Assembly: GCA_900073065.1 (NCBI GenBank)
Contig: FJOG01000019.1
Span: forward strand, 32,835 to 94,415
Direction of reading: 5' to 3'
DNA: 61,581 bases
DNA from: Phialocephala subalpina
Lineage: Eukaryota; Ascomycota; Leotiomycetes; Helotiales; Mollisiaceae
Notes under the pieces: model-generated
What the model was told of the DNA's origin: nothing
Database searches by the model: none
Seen by the model: the letters and a program-made list of their open reading frames with translations, nothing else
Position numbers and translations under genes: made by a program
Shown here: positions 42,591 to 54,738 of the stretch, piece by piece
Layout of the letters: each line of letters starts with the position of its first letter
Numbering within the stretch: position 1 is the first letter of the stretch

Positions 42591-44369
42591 CAAAGTACCG
42601 CGCCAATGCGATGACGAACGAGAGGAAGAGAGTGAAAAGTAATCTCCCTCGAACCACTTCTGACCTGAACATCCAATCAATCTACTCGAAGGTCTACACT
42701 ACAATCCAGGACCGGTTGCTGCACGCAGGAGTAAAGTGCGGATCATTGAGCAACTTCACGCGTTCGCTCTTCCAACGAAAGATCAAAATGCTACGACATG
42801 GCTAGGGCTTGTCGAGAATCTAATGTTCGTGAGCGACACGTAACTTTGTCAAATCCTTGACTTGGAAGTTTCTGATTCAAATACGACACATCCTGGGGAG
42901 GGTTGCATCATCTATTATGTGCGATCGTGGTCCCTGACGATCGTGCAACTGCCCACAATTCTCGTCCAATGGGAGAATCAGAACTATCCGTACGAAGAAA
43001 TCAACGAGTGGATCGACACTGTGGAATAATTACGAAAGTGATGGGGATTCATTCGATGGTATCAATTCGATATGTTGGAATGAGCTCCGCTGTTTCTGGC
43101 TGGGAGAGGATGCAACAAGATCTGACAATGCGGAGTGGTGGTATCTACAAATCATTTGTGGATTCTCTTGCGACCCTCTATCCGGCAGTTCTAGAGAGTT
43201 GCAGAGTGTTTACATTCCGTCAAGCAATATCTGCTCCTCTCCAAGCATATGAAAACGGCTCGATCTCAAACCTTGTCTGGCCAATTGACTGGTCGCATAC
43301 GGACCTACGGGAGCAGATTCTGATCGCACTATTCGACCGACGTACCCTTCTCAATCGGCAACCTGGCGGTTGGTGTTCTTCTTACCTTCCGTCAGTTGAG
43401 GATTGTACCCGGTTCCAAAGGTTACAAACTAGCGTTTTTCGTACACTTGAGGATACCGACCACATTCGTTCTGCATCGGATGAAATGGTTGCCGGTATTC
43501 AAACATGGATAGCGAAGGTCAAGAGATTCGCACACAAACATCCAAAGGAGTTGGGGACCGATCTGTACCCCATTACGGACATTCATGAAACTGCATATAC
43601 CAGACAGGCAGTCCCTATGAACGTCAAAGGACACGTCTTGCTAGGAATGTCTGGAGATGCCGTTCCCCTCAGCGGTATCCTCGTTCCGATTCCGTTTTGG
43701 CGACAGCGAGCGCGGACTGTTCAGATACTCGGAGACGATTTGTCAAGGCTGATGGCTTTCGAGAAAGATCAATAGACCTGGCACCCAGACATGTTGACTT
43801 CTTTGATCGACAAAGGTGCTTTACCATGGGTTGATTTAGGCTACTGGCCTAAGACCGAATTGATGGAGGAGTCCCGAGCCCTGATGCGCGAGCACCTGAG
43901 CTTGACCAAGCCGCTCATTGCTGTAACTTTCAGCAAGCTCATCACTGATATCTTTCGGACCAATTTTACTCTGCTCTCTTCAACATATGCTACTGGCGGC
44001 ATGACCCAAGATTCTGGAAACATCACGTTGCAGTTCTACACGGATCCGTGCCGATTTACAGGGAAAGGAAAAGGTGTGAAGTCCGAACGCCCTACAGACA
44101 TCGCCGACTCCTTCATACAGATCACATGCGTTCATCCGGGCCATGTGAACTACGGCTCACTCCACATCGAAACGCGTCGGCTGATAGACTTGAGCCTTCA
44201 GAGAGTTCACTTAGCTGTAGACGTTGCGCTTAAGAAACTGACCAGCGGACCGATTGATCGTCACAAACTATGTGTCGAGATTATTGCGGAGGTCGAGAGG
44301 AGATGGTCACAAGGCTCTTCCAAATCGTCCTACCAAGAGGTGGTTAGTGTTCGTGTTTATGAGCGATAA
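42591..44369 (+). pseudogene. Decayed repeated gene of unknown function
   Basis: The 5' part reads in one frame EQLHAFALPTKDQNATTWLGLVEN, then a TAA, then CQILDLEVSD..YYVRSWSLTIVQLPTILVQWENQNYPYEEINEWIDTVE. From about 43040 the coding moves to another frame (GIYKSFVDSLATLYPAVLESCRVFTFRQAIS..WPIDWSHTDLREQILIALFDRRTLLN). It continues past an in-frame TAG at 43773-43775 (DQ-stop-TWHPDMLTSLIDKGALPWVDLGYW) to 44369. The total is about 550 residues with at least two stops and one frameshift. The family is not recognised. The first ~520 bp are repeated in RIP-mutated form at 61056-61581, so this was a duplicated sequence. Confidence 0.6.
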
Positions 44370-45893
44370 TCTCACGGGATTGATAAATGTATGGGTTGAT
44401 CTTCAAATATATTTATTGAGGAAGTCGTGTTTTCAAAGCGATTCCGCTCTAAGCTCCTTCCACCAGGTTTACAGACCGCCTTGTCTTAACAAGGCCCTGG
44501 GATGACGTGCAAGCTCTGCCCCTTCATTGCAATTATCACCAGCGAGGCTGATAGGGCGAATAGGCTATGCCCGCTGCACTGCCTTCGCCCGCCTGGTCAT
44601 AGGGATACTTCCTGTATATCTCACCAGAGTATTTCTCTTCACTAAAGGCAGATCTTGTAAATCTTACGAGTTTCTGGAATACGGCTTTACTTGCGACTCG
44701 AGGTCAAGTGCCACCTAATAATAAGTATATCAAGCGGCATGTTTTTACAATTAGAATAGCTTTCAATTCATTTATTCTCAATTAAACTTATTTACTCTCG
44801 GTGCTATATACTTTCACAAATCCCACGCAAAAGCTCCTCTTTCCTCGATAAGAGCTAAGAATCGAGTATTCCTCGATGTAAACTTCGCGTTAATAGCGAT
44901 ATATTAGCAAACTAATTCCTTTAGCCTATTGATTATATTCTCTAAATCGGGAGTTCTCTTATCCGAGTATACGTATCGCATAAAATCGATAATATATTCG
45001 AGTTTCGGGGTATTATGAATTAATTTTCTTTTTCTTATATATTATATAAAGTTAATAAGTTTGCTATTTTTACTCCGGCGCTAATTACCCTTAGTTTACC
45101 CTTGGTTTAATCGATTCGCTTGAGTACTTGAGTAATTTGAATACCCTAAGTAATTTACTTAAGTATTTTAAATAATTTATTTCAATAAACCTAAATAAAA
45201 TTAATTATATTATTACGTATTTTGATTTTTTGCTTTTTAATTAATTATATTTAATTTAATTTTGCTTTTTTATATTAATTTAATTAAGTTTTAATAATAA
45301 TATTAAAAGAATTTAAAGAAATATTTTTCTTATATTATAAATTAAATTAATATAAATATTTTTTAAAGAATTCTTTTTTTATTTAAATATTTTTTTTAAT
45401 TTTATTATTTAATTAATTTTTTAAATTATTACTTTAATATTTTTATTATAGAAAAAATTATTAAAATGATTTTTTATATAATTTTATAAAAAAGAATTTA
45501 TATTTTAATATAATAAAATTTAATTTTATTCCTAAGAATATAATTTTTTACGAATTATATTCTTATATTTAAAATAAGAGCAAATTATTAAAGCGGTTAA
45601 TTATTTTCCAATTTGATATTTTATTATAATTATTATTATATCGAAATTACGATTATATTTCTAATTATAATTATAAATACGAATATTAAACGAAGTATAT
45701 AATTCCGAAATATATAATAAAATTAATTAAATATTATTTATATATTTACTTTTTAAATAATTTAAATTAATAGAAATTATATAATTAATTAATTTATATA
45801 AATATTAATTTTTGATACTTTTATATAATTATATATTAAATCTTATAATTATTGGAAATTATATTAGAAAGAAAAGAAAAGAATATTTTTATT
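44370..45893. other. AT-rich RIP block, left part
   Basis: From about 44740 the DNA is almost entirely A/T with no coding capacity, as expected for repeats mutated by RIP. Before that is a short normal-composition stretch (44370-44720) without a supported gene. Confidence 0.75.
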
Positions 45894-46155
45894 TGTCACG
45901 TGTAAGATTAGGTGTCCTACTAGCGCAGCCTCTGGCTGGCTTACAGCTACCACCCAAGCCTGCGCAGCCTCTATAACCTACGTAAAGCTCGCGTAAACTT
46001 ACGCGTAGCGTAGGAGGTCTTACGAGGGCTATGCGGTTGTTATTCTTAGGCTGTTATTCTGTATATAGGGGCTCTCTGAATCTCTGGCAGAAAGACAGAG
46101 ATTAGTCTAATACCAATCTGACTTATTATTGCCTCCTTCTATTCTACACCTCACA
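45894..46155. mobile_element. Solo LTR with 5-bp target duplication
   Basis: A 262-bp island of normal base composition inside the AT-rich block. It starts TGTCACGTG and ends ACCTCACA, with TTATT directly on both sides (45889-45893 and 46156-46160). It includes a promoter-like GTATATAGGGGCTCTCTGAA and a pyrimidine-rich end. There are no internal coding sequences beside it, hence a solo LTR left by recombination. Ty1/copia or gypsy origin cannot be decided. Confidence 0.8.
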
Positions 46156-46873
46156 TTATTAGGAAATCAAAAGTATTTAATTGATAAATAAAGCCTTATA
46201 ATATTAGATATTCTTGGGAATAAAATTAATTATTATAATTCTAAATATATATTAATAATATTAATATTTCGAAGATTTGAATTTAATTAAAAAATAAAAT
46301 CTTTATTATTTTAATAAATAATAATATTTAATTAAAATATTTTATTTAAAGGGAAATTATTAATAAAATTAATATTTTATATTTATTAATAATATATTAA
46401 ATTTAAATAATTCGAGGTTATTTAATTAATCTTTATATTATTTATTTATTATAAATTAAATTTATAAAATATTTTAAATCGCAAAAAATTATTCGATTTA
46501 TATATTAATAAAGCTTATAATAATCTTAATAATAAATTTATTAAAAGTATATTTATTTTTTTATCAAAAATTAGAATATTAATAATTTAATTAATAAAAT
46601 ATTTAAGAAATTAAATTATTTATTATAAATTCCAAGGATAATTAATTTGAAATTAAATAAATTATAAATAATTAAATAATTTTAATTAATTAAAGAAAAC
46701 GCAAAAAGATAATTACTTAATATTAAATCAAATAGAAAAATATCCAAAAGATAATCATAATTAAATTAATAAGATTAATATATATAAGGATTTTATAAAA
46801 ATTTATATAATAAAAAAGAATTAAAATTAAAATTATTTAAAAATATTCTTTTATTTTATTATATATAGTGTGG
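46156..46873. other. AT-rich RIP block, right part
   Basis: Continues the A/T-rich sequence up to the gap; no genes. Confidence 0.75.
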
Positions 46874-47381
46874 NNNNNNNNNNNNNNNNNNNNNNNNNNN
46901 NNNNNNNNNNNNNNNNNNNNNNNNNNNNNNNNNNNNNNNNNNNNNNNNNNNNNNNNNNNNNNNNNNNNNNNNNNNNNNNNNNNNNNNNNNNNNNNNNNNN
47001 NNNNNNNNNNNNNNNNNNNNNNNNNNNNNNNNNNNNNNNNNNNNNNNNNNNNNNNNNNNNNNNNNNNNNNNNNNNNNNNNNNNNNNNNNNNNNNNNNNNN
47101 NNNNNNNNNNNNNNNNNNNNNNNNNNNNNNNNNNNNNNNNNNNNNNNNNNNNNNNNNNNNNNNNNNNNNNNNNNNNNNNNNNNNNNNNNNNNNNNNNNNN
47201 NNNNNNNNNNNNNNNNNNNNNNNNNNNNNNNNNNNNNNNNNNNNNNNNNNNNNNNNNNNNNNNNNNNNNNNNNNNNNNNNNNNNNNNNNNNNNNNNNNNN
47301 NNNNNNNNNNNNNNNNNNNNNNNNNNNNNNNNNNNNNNNNNNNNNNNNNNNNNNNNNNNNNNNNNNNNNNNNNNNNNNNNN
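46874..47381. other. Assembly gap of 508 N
   Basis: Unknown bases; real gap length may differ. Flanked by (AT)n sequence. ORFs reported across it are meaningless. Confidence 0.99.
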
Positions 47382-48188
47382 ATTAAATATATATATATAT
47401 ATATTTTTTTTTGGTATAAATCAATCGATTAATAAGTTATTACTACTTGGGTTTTGATGCCCTAGTTGGCAAAGTTCAAAGAGGTCCCATTCTTTTGAGA
47501 AATAGATCGTTTCTTGCCTTAGCATGACCAGAGATCCCCTTCCTGCCCATGTTCTGGCTTTTATCTACGCACACATATAGACAGAAGTGATTTGTTTGTG
47601 GCTGTGGAACACACGTGGAACCATTCAGCCTCGACTAATGCATTGTCTGCATGACGAGTCTCTTGCTCGCCCCTGGTACCTTACACGCCCAAAGGTAAGC
47701 TGCGCCGAAGAAAACCAAGCATTCGCATCATACAAAGTGCTCTAATTGAACCTGGGATACCCGTACTCGATCTCTGGGACTGTCGATCCCGCAGAAAGCA
47801 TCGACTTTCTGAGGGTCTTTAACCATGGAGGCGATCTCATCTTTTTGCTTTTTTTATCTTTCCTCCCAGACTCCCTGCCCTTGTCGTCTTGTCTTTCCCA
47901 CACCTGTTTTAACAATGAGATGTAGACGCACACATCCCCATTGTTGAGAAGGAAAAGAAAATATACAACCTGGGGGTTTCCCCACACCAAGGTGGCCTCC
48001 CATACGTTCTCAAATGGGGAGTGGAATTCCCCAAGGAGCTGCTGGAGCATCCGTCGCCGTCCTGATTTATTCCTTCTTCTGCCAGACTTGTAGTTTACTG
48101 CTTGTGGGTTTGCTGTTGAGTTACGGCGAAAGTTGGACGTCTAAGCCCAGAATTCCCTAAATCAATCCGAAACATTGTTGCTGACGTC
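47382..48188. other. Region upstream of membrane protein
   Basis: No gene clearly supported. It may hold 5' exons of the multi-pass membrane protein that follows. Confidence 0.4.
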
Positions 48189-49666
48189 TTGACAGATGTC
48201 ACCCTACTGTGCTCATTTACAGCCATTAGCACAGTTGGCTCGATCATACAGAAATTTCACTATGCCTTTGCTTGGGAGGTGATCAAGCAAGCACAGTTTG
48301 ACAAGGCTGTGCAAAGCTTGACAACGCCAGCTCTGGGTCTTGGTGGTGCTGCGCAGACTGTTGATGTTGTTTTGTTTGATATCCTTGAGTTCCATTGATT
48401 TTTCGACGGATCTTTCAAACCCAACCTGCAAGCAGAATTTTATTGTTACAATGTAATGGCGCTTAATGTTTTGTTTCTGGTAAGTCTCATCCAAAAATTC
48501 CGGACATCGTGAACTGGCCCATGCATCAGGAGCGTGGCATTATTCTGTAGATCTTGGGGCATCCGCTCAAATTGGCTGGGAGATTGGCACGAGCGTGTTG
48601 CTCCAATATCAAAGGCGTTTGCAATTCTCTTCCCGACCATAATCGTCGGTCTGAGCCATGCAAATGCGGTACTTTAAAACGCATGACTGTTTTTCGTGAT
48701 TACCAACATCACAAGTGGGTCTTCCCCTCGATCACACTACATTTATACAAGAGCTAATGATTTCAAATCTTGGGAAGCTTGACGATTGGAAGCATTCTCC
48801 TTGTTTTCATCCTGTATAAATACATGAAAACTCGGCGGCTGTTGGCAGGTGCTGGAAGACGAGGTGGTTGGTGGGCTTCAGGTGGATCGAAAGAAAGAAG
48901 TCGAAATCGAGATATTGGAGCTGAGGGAACTATCGAATCCGGAGTAACTTCGAACACCCAGAGATCGATCTATGACCGCGCTCTGGTTACTCGGTTTACC
49001 ATTGGGTTTGTCATTCTTGCGTAAGCCACTCTGATTATGTTGAAAATGGAGAGGCTAATCACCCACAGGATCTTCGAAATCGCCATCATCGTATTCTCCC
49101 CCTTTCAGCAGGGCAACAACACTGCCATTACGAAAAGTGGCGCGCCCAATCACACCGTTTCAAATACCATCTCCGACATCCTCTTCTTCACACCAGGAGT
49201 CACTGCCTCCTTAGTCGTCTTCCTCGTCTTCGGCACCACAAAATCATGGAGACAATACCGCGACTTAGTCGTCGGTGGCTGCGGCGTGAAAAGAAGGACC
49301 TACGAAAGACGAATGCGAAGATCAGAAGAAGGCGATAATAGCGGGGGACTAGAATTCGAAAGATTGCCCAGCCTACCGGATCGAACCTCAGGACAACGCG
49401 ACCAAAGCCGAAAGAAGAGTAAGGATATTCGTGACGTCAATACCCCCACAGGAGGCAGAAGCCCAACGCGCAGTCCTATCATCCCCAATCGCAACGCCCA
49501 GCGCGCCGACGAATATCAATTTCCACAAGCCTCGCTTCGTCGACATGTCGCAATCCGTCCCACTGTCCCCAACAACCGGCTCACGATCGACTTCAGCAGT
49601 CGTTCTCATCGGTCTGACCAGATAACACGAGGAGGATCCATTAATTCAGTACGGGCCCGTGGATGA
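48189..49666 (+). CDS. Multi-pass membrane protein, model incomplete
   Basis: The coding pieces suggest one protein with about seven membrane segments. They are VTLLCSFTAISTVGSII and AAQTVDVVLFDIL (48190-48390), NVMALNVLFL (to a GTAAGT at 48481), VALFCRSWGIRSNWLGDW and APISKAFAILFPTIIVGLSHAN (48530-48670), SLTIGSILLVFILYKYMKTRR (48775-48840) and LVTRFTIGFVILA. A 48-nt intron (49021-49068) follows, then IFEIAIIVFSPFQQGN and NTISDILFFTPGVTASLVVFLVFGTTKSWRQYRDLV. The ~130-residue tail is Arg/Ser-rich. The last two exons join cleanly. The earlier exons do not keep phase at the splice sites I can see, so small indels or unrecognised introns exist and the start is undetermined. It resembles orphan fungal 7-TM/GPCR-like proteins; function unknown. 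Confidence 0.55.
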
Positions 49667-50050
49667 GGAACAGAGGCAAGACGGGAATGAAGAGTTAGGA
49701 GGGTCAAGGAGGTTCGTCTCGTCGCGACTCCCCAAGAACGAGCCCCAAGGATTTCTTGAGCGATTGAAGTGATTGAGGCTGACTTCAGCGAAGGTCAAGC
49801 AGAATAGAGAGGGAGAGTTTCGACAATGAGAGTGTATCAACTAGACGCAATACTGCGTGGCCAGCTGTGCGGAATTGGGAGGCTTAGAATGGCTGGGAAA
49901 CGGATCAGGGTATAGAGGAAAACAGCACACTGAACGGATGGGCTGGGTACGGAAACGGAAAATACACAGACTGTACAGTATGTACAGGCACAACAAAGGA
50001 TAATGAGAAATGATTTACGACTTATCGTCGAGCGTCCGCGACATTAAGGT
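49667..50050. other. 3' flank, no gene
   Basis: No coding sequence supported between the membrane protein and the foldback element. Confidence 0.4.
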
Positions 50051-50233
50051 GCTCGTTTTTCCCCCATATGGGGCCCCACGGTTTGTTTAAAAATCCGCGA
50101 GTAATTTTCCCGAAAAGCTCGGTTTCCGGTTATTTAAGCCCGGGCCGTTTCGCACCTCTTTAACGGATCTCATGCTACCCGAGCTTGCCCCCGCCGCACG
50201 TCCTCGTGGGGCCCCATGGGGGAAAAAACGAGC
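50051..50233. mobile_element. 183-bp foldback/MITE-like element
   Basis: The left arm 50051-50080 (GCTCGTTTTTCCCCCAT..GGGGCCCCACG) is the inverse of 50205-50233 with minor differences. A related 14-bp direct sequence, GCGACAT-x-x-AGGTG, flanks the element on both sides (ends near 50051 and 50254), but not as an exact target-site duplication. The interior is GC-rich and non-coding. It lies about 325 bp upstream of the P450 start codon. Confidence 0.65.
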
Positions 50234-50557
50234 AGCCTACGCGACATCGAGGTGAATTTTTTTCGTCTGGTGGAGATGTGGGGTGGGTATGGAAGCAAAG
50301 CTGCTGCTGCTTTATTCGGGCTCAGAACCATTTCTCACCAGGCTTGATGACCAACACAGAGGTACTCATCCATGAGCTTGGAATGGAATTTGGTTGGTTC
50401 GACCGTACGGCGCGGTTACTTCGACTGGTAGTGCTTACACGGGGTACGGCTCAGCCCTAGCACTAAAACGGACAGCGTCAGCTTCGTGGAACTTCCTCAA
50501 ATTCTGGACTTCTCTTTCATTTCTTCAGTTCAATTTCATTCAATTTCATTGCTCGAG

Positions 50558-52459
50558 ATGGCTCTCCAGATCAGTTACTTGTCGTTGGCTGCAAGCGCAG
50601 TCGCAGCCTTCATCCTCTACTGGATCGTGCTGGTGATCTATCGCCTCTACTTTCACCCCCTCTCCAAATTCCCTGGTCCAAAACTCGCTGCTGCTACACT
50701 TTGGTTCGTTTCCCTTCATTCACCCCACTTCCTCCTGACCTCCTGACCTCCTGACCTCCTGCCCTCCAGCTAACGAAAAACCAGGTACGAATTTTACTAC
50801 GACGTCAACAAAAAGGGAACCTACATCTGGAAGATCAAGGAACTTCACGAAGAATATGGTCCATCACCACTGCCTTTTCCATACTGGGGTGAATAAAGCT
50901 GACCGCAACAATAGGACCCATAATTCGCATCTCCCCCCACGCTCTCCACGTCAACGATCCAGACTTTTACGACGTGTATAGTGGACGCCCGGGCGAGAAG
51001 AGAAACAAATACAAATGGGCCGTAACCCACTTCAACACCCCCGAAGCCATGCTCGCAACCGTCGACCACTCTCACCACCGATTGCGTCGCGCGCCCGTAG
51101 CACCCTTCTTCTCGAAAGCCAATGTTCGGAAACTGGACTACATTCTCCACGAAAACCTCTCCAAATTCCGCCGACAACTTCAAAAACGCGAGTCGACTCA
51201 TGAACCCTTCAATATTTTGGATGGCTTCAAAGCATTGACAGGCGATGTTATCACTACCTATGCGTTTGGGCAAAGCAATAACAATTTGGATTTGGAGGAT
51301 TTCAATGCGGGGTTTTGGAAGCTGTTTCATGATTTGAGCGCGCAGGGGACGCCGAATAATCATTTTCAGTGGATTTTGCCGACGATTAGAGCATTGCCGG
51401 ATTGGATGCATCGGGCGATGGGGATGGAGTATGTGCTAGCTTGGGAGAAGGTAGGTTTAGAGCTGCTTCCCTTCCTCCCCCTTCGCATTCTCCTATACCT
51501 CTTTTCTTCGCTTTCCGTTCCGCTTGTTTGAAGTGAAAGCACTGACGTAGGGACTAGAAATCTAAAGCCCAACTCAAAGCGATAATCTCGAACAGCGATC
51601 TGAAAGAAAAAGAAGAACCGATGATTTTCCGCGAAGTCCTCAACAGTGACCTCCCACCTGAAGAGAAGACGATCGATAGATTATGGCATGATGGACAGAC
51701 GTTCAATATCGCTGGAGCTGAGACCACGGCTTGGACGTTGGGGATCCTTACGTATTATCTGTTGAGCCAGCCAGAGATTTTGAGGCGGTTGCAGGAGGAG
51801 TTGGGGGGCGTGGTGAAGGATGGGAAGGTTGAGGAGACGAGTACCGCCGAGTTGGAACAGCTGCCTTATTTGGTGAGTGAGGATAGAAGATGAGGGTGTG
51901 GGGCGATGGTGCTGATGAGAAAACAGACAGCGGTGATCAAGGAAGGACTGAGGATGTCCTTTGGTGTCGCCGGAAGGCTGTACCGCATTTCTCCGGACAA
52001 AGCGCAAGTTTTCAAGGACGGGAAAAAAGAATGGATTATACCCGCCGGCGTTTGTTTTCCTTCCCCTTGTCTCCCACCCTCTCCTTCTCAGCTAACAACA
52101 CACAGACACCGATCGCAATGACAATCCCCCTACTCCACCTCAACCCCACCACCTACCCGTCGCCAGAAACATTTAATCCTGACCGCTACCTTGACAATCC
52201 CTCTCTCGACCGCTACCTCTTCTCTTTCTCCAAGGGACCGAGAGCGTGTGTGGGGATGAATCTGGCGTGGGCGGAGTTGTACAATACTGTTGCGGGGATC
52301 TTTGGGCATTATGGTGTTGGTGGAGAAGGTAATGGTGAGGAAAGGCCAACGATGAGGCTTTGGAAGACGACGGAAGAGGATGTGAAGACCATGCATGATT
52401 ATTTTGTGCCATTTCCTTGGGAGGGGAGTCAGGGTGTTAGGGTTGTGGTTTCTTCTTGA
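50558..52459 (+). CDS. Cytochrome P450 monooxygenase, 6 exons
   Basis: Exons: 50558-50703, 50785-50858, 50915-51450, 51558-51872, 51927-52049, 52106-52459; introns 81, 56, 107, 54 and 56 nt. The protein has 515 residues. The N-terminal anchor ([22 protein letters not shown], about 9-30) is followed by [13 protein letters not shown]. The I-helix AGAETT is at 304-309, the ExxR motif EGLR at 363-366, P-D-R (FNPDRY) at about 424, and the heme-binding [10 protein letters not shown] at 439-448 with Cys446 as the axial ligand. Length and motifs are complete, so the enzyme should be functional in the ER membrane. The family resembles the trichodiene-oxygenase/benzoate-hydroxylase-type fungal P450s; the substrate is unknown. 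No other biosynthetic gene is adjacent except a damaged SDR 2 kb downstream. Confidence 0.92.
50733..50767 (+). repeat. Short tandem repeat in P450 intron 1
   Basis: An 8-bp unit (TCCTGACC) is repeated about four times within the first intron, followed by a CTAAC branch site. Confidence 0.8.
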
Positions 52460-53101
52460 TGGGTGAGGTGAGATGAAGTGATGAAGCTATGATGCTGGCT
52501 ATTTCTCAGGACTGACTTCTTGATTCTTTAGATCTCACGAATGGTCTCTAAATCATAGTCATGACATCCGCAACTATCAGGCACCAATACTGGCGTCGCT
52601 ATCAAACACGGCTGAGCCTGCATGCTCTAGTGAAGCCTTGGCTAATAAAGAATGAGGACTCCCATACTTCATGCAGCCCGACAAACCTCGCTTGAACACT
52701 CCATACATTGTCAGCACTCTACTGCGACTTGTTTAACGTCCCGGGAGTCCTCACATTTGAGCCTTTTATTTAAGCAAAGTCATTTCCTCTCAGAGCAGCA
52801 ATTCCTTCCCCGAATGAACATGTTCAATACGTTACAGAAGGCCGCACCGGCGGCTTTCTCGCCCAGCAGGAAGTTCAACAGGAACAACTTCATGTTGAAC
52901 GTTTCCATGCGCCAAATTGTCAATCCACTGATGATCCAGCCTGGCGATCTTATGGGTTCGGCTTGGTACTGTACCTGATAAAATCTAAAATGAAGAGAAG
53001 GGTTCCCTTTTGATCAGCAATGGTCCGGCGTTGAGCTCCTTGAACCTTTGAACGGACCCCTCTCTGAGCAACTCAGTTCATCCTTCCTCAACCGCAGTGG
53101 C
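52460..53101. other. Intergenic region
   Basis: Between the P450 and the zinc-finger gene. A short ORF (52652-52978) has no family motif; probably upstream region of the zinc-finger gene. Confidence 0.4.
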
Positions 53102-53869
53102 ATGGACCAAGACCAACAACGCTACCGGACCGACTTCAACCCCCAATACGTGGATCAACCTCTAGTCTCAACCGGCCTTCTGGAATATTTCAACATGGGC
53201 ATCGACGATATGATAACAGCCAATTCTTACCCCCACGAGTATTTCAATTCGGTTCCTGACACTTCAGCGCGCAATCTCTCACGCAATGATTCCACAAGCT
53301 TGGAGAGTATTCTCGAGCTCGACTTCCAGGATAATGAAGCAGGATTTGAAAACAGCTCATTCACACCCGGTTCAACAAAATCCTTATCCACAATCTCCCA
53401 ACTTTCCTCGCCTTCCAGCCAGGCCTGCATTATAACTTGCGCTTGGCCCATTTGCGAGAAAACATTCCTCTTAATACGCAACTACAAGTGAGTAACCGAC
53501 GTTGCTCTTGGACTACCATTTCTGCTCAGGCTGCTCTCACTCCTGTCTCGATAATCACTGACCGATTCGAATCATAGCCATCATTGCAAGAATCACAACC
53601 GTCCATTTCAATGCCCCAACTGCCCCTCTCGGCACGCCACCAAGCGACACCTCAATCGCCACAACAATGCCACCCACATCAAGACCGAACGCTATTTCTG
53701 CACAGTGTCTGGTTGCAAGCGCTCAATGCGTGTTGCCCGGCATCCCTTTTTGCGAGAGGATAATTGCAGGAGACATATTGAGCGCACGCATCACATGACG
53801 GAGGAGCAAGTCAAACTCTGTGATATGGATGAAGCGACGAAGAGGATTCTGATGCAGAGAAGGAATTGA
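53102..53869 (+). CDS. C2H2-type zinc-finger protein, 225 residues
   Basis: Exons 53102-53487 and 53578-53869 with a 90-nt intron (GTGAGT..CATAG) that splits the Asn codon in RNYN. The N-terminal 105 residues are acidic/Ser-rich, activator-like (ESILELDFQDNEAGFENSSF). A first Cys pair is CAWPIC (113-118), with HHC at 130-132. The central finger is CPNC..H-L-N-R-H (141-157). A last finger is C-TVSG-C (170-175) followed by H195 and H200. The spacing of the first and last fingers is looser than classical C2H2. Probably a nuclear transcription regulator. Whether it controls the neighbouring P450 is unknown; it lies 640 bp downstream on the same strand. Confidence 0.8.
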
Positions 53870-54738
53870 CGATGAGTGGCAGCAATACCAGTGAAAGAAA
53901 ATTTACGGCGGAAAGAAAAATGATTCCAGAAAGCTAGTCTCTGTGCTTACTTGAACCTCGATCATAGGTCATTCCTATCCTGCAACGAAGTGAAAACATT
54001 GACCGGTTTGGGGGCTACGGGTGCTATCCATGATAAACCACTTGATCACATCAAATGAAGCTATCCAGTGGAGTATCTTTTCAATTTATCCTGGGCAGCT
54101 GTGGAGGCATGGGTGTGGGGCTAGAAAGTGCACTGGATGTTTAGCTGAAATCAAGTGATCCTTCTCTACGACGTTTCACATTTCCAATACAATACCTCCT
54201 TTCTATAAGATTCGTAAGGATCTCATAAATACCCTCGCATGCACGATTAGCCACTTCCGCAATGGGTCAAGAAGCTTGACCATGTCTACCTAATATGCCC
54301 TTTGAGTCTCACAGATGCGTTCTAGTTGACGCCCGCGGTGGGATTTTACCCCGTCCCACCTGATATCGTGTCATATTCGCGTTTGCATAAGACGCGAAAT
54401 GTGCACAAGATGTCAGCGCGGTCTAATTCCAAGCCTTTTATGCCTGAATACCAGCAGCGAGTGGAGATAATCGGTAATCCTTGCCAAGCTTTCCTTCCAG
54501 TAACCACACAGACGACAGATCGAATTTCTAAGTCTCGTTCCCTGCCCTACAATGACTGTTCTCATGGACTTTCGGACTCCAATGATGTCCGGGTTGATTC
54601 TCCGGCTTCTCCTCAGGGAAAATTATATCAACACCTTATGAACCTAGAATGATGTCGCCATCGTATCCCCCAATCCATACACCTCAAGACAGAAACTTGT
54701 TGTTGCATCTTAATTCAACTCCATTTCAGAGCAGCACT
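53870..54738. other. Intergenic region
   Basis: No gene supported. A 108-codon ORF (54326-54652) has no family character. Confidence 0.4.

Noticed and set aside
46868..47457. ORFs made of X residues
   Set aside because: They cross the run of N and have no meaning.
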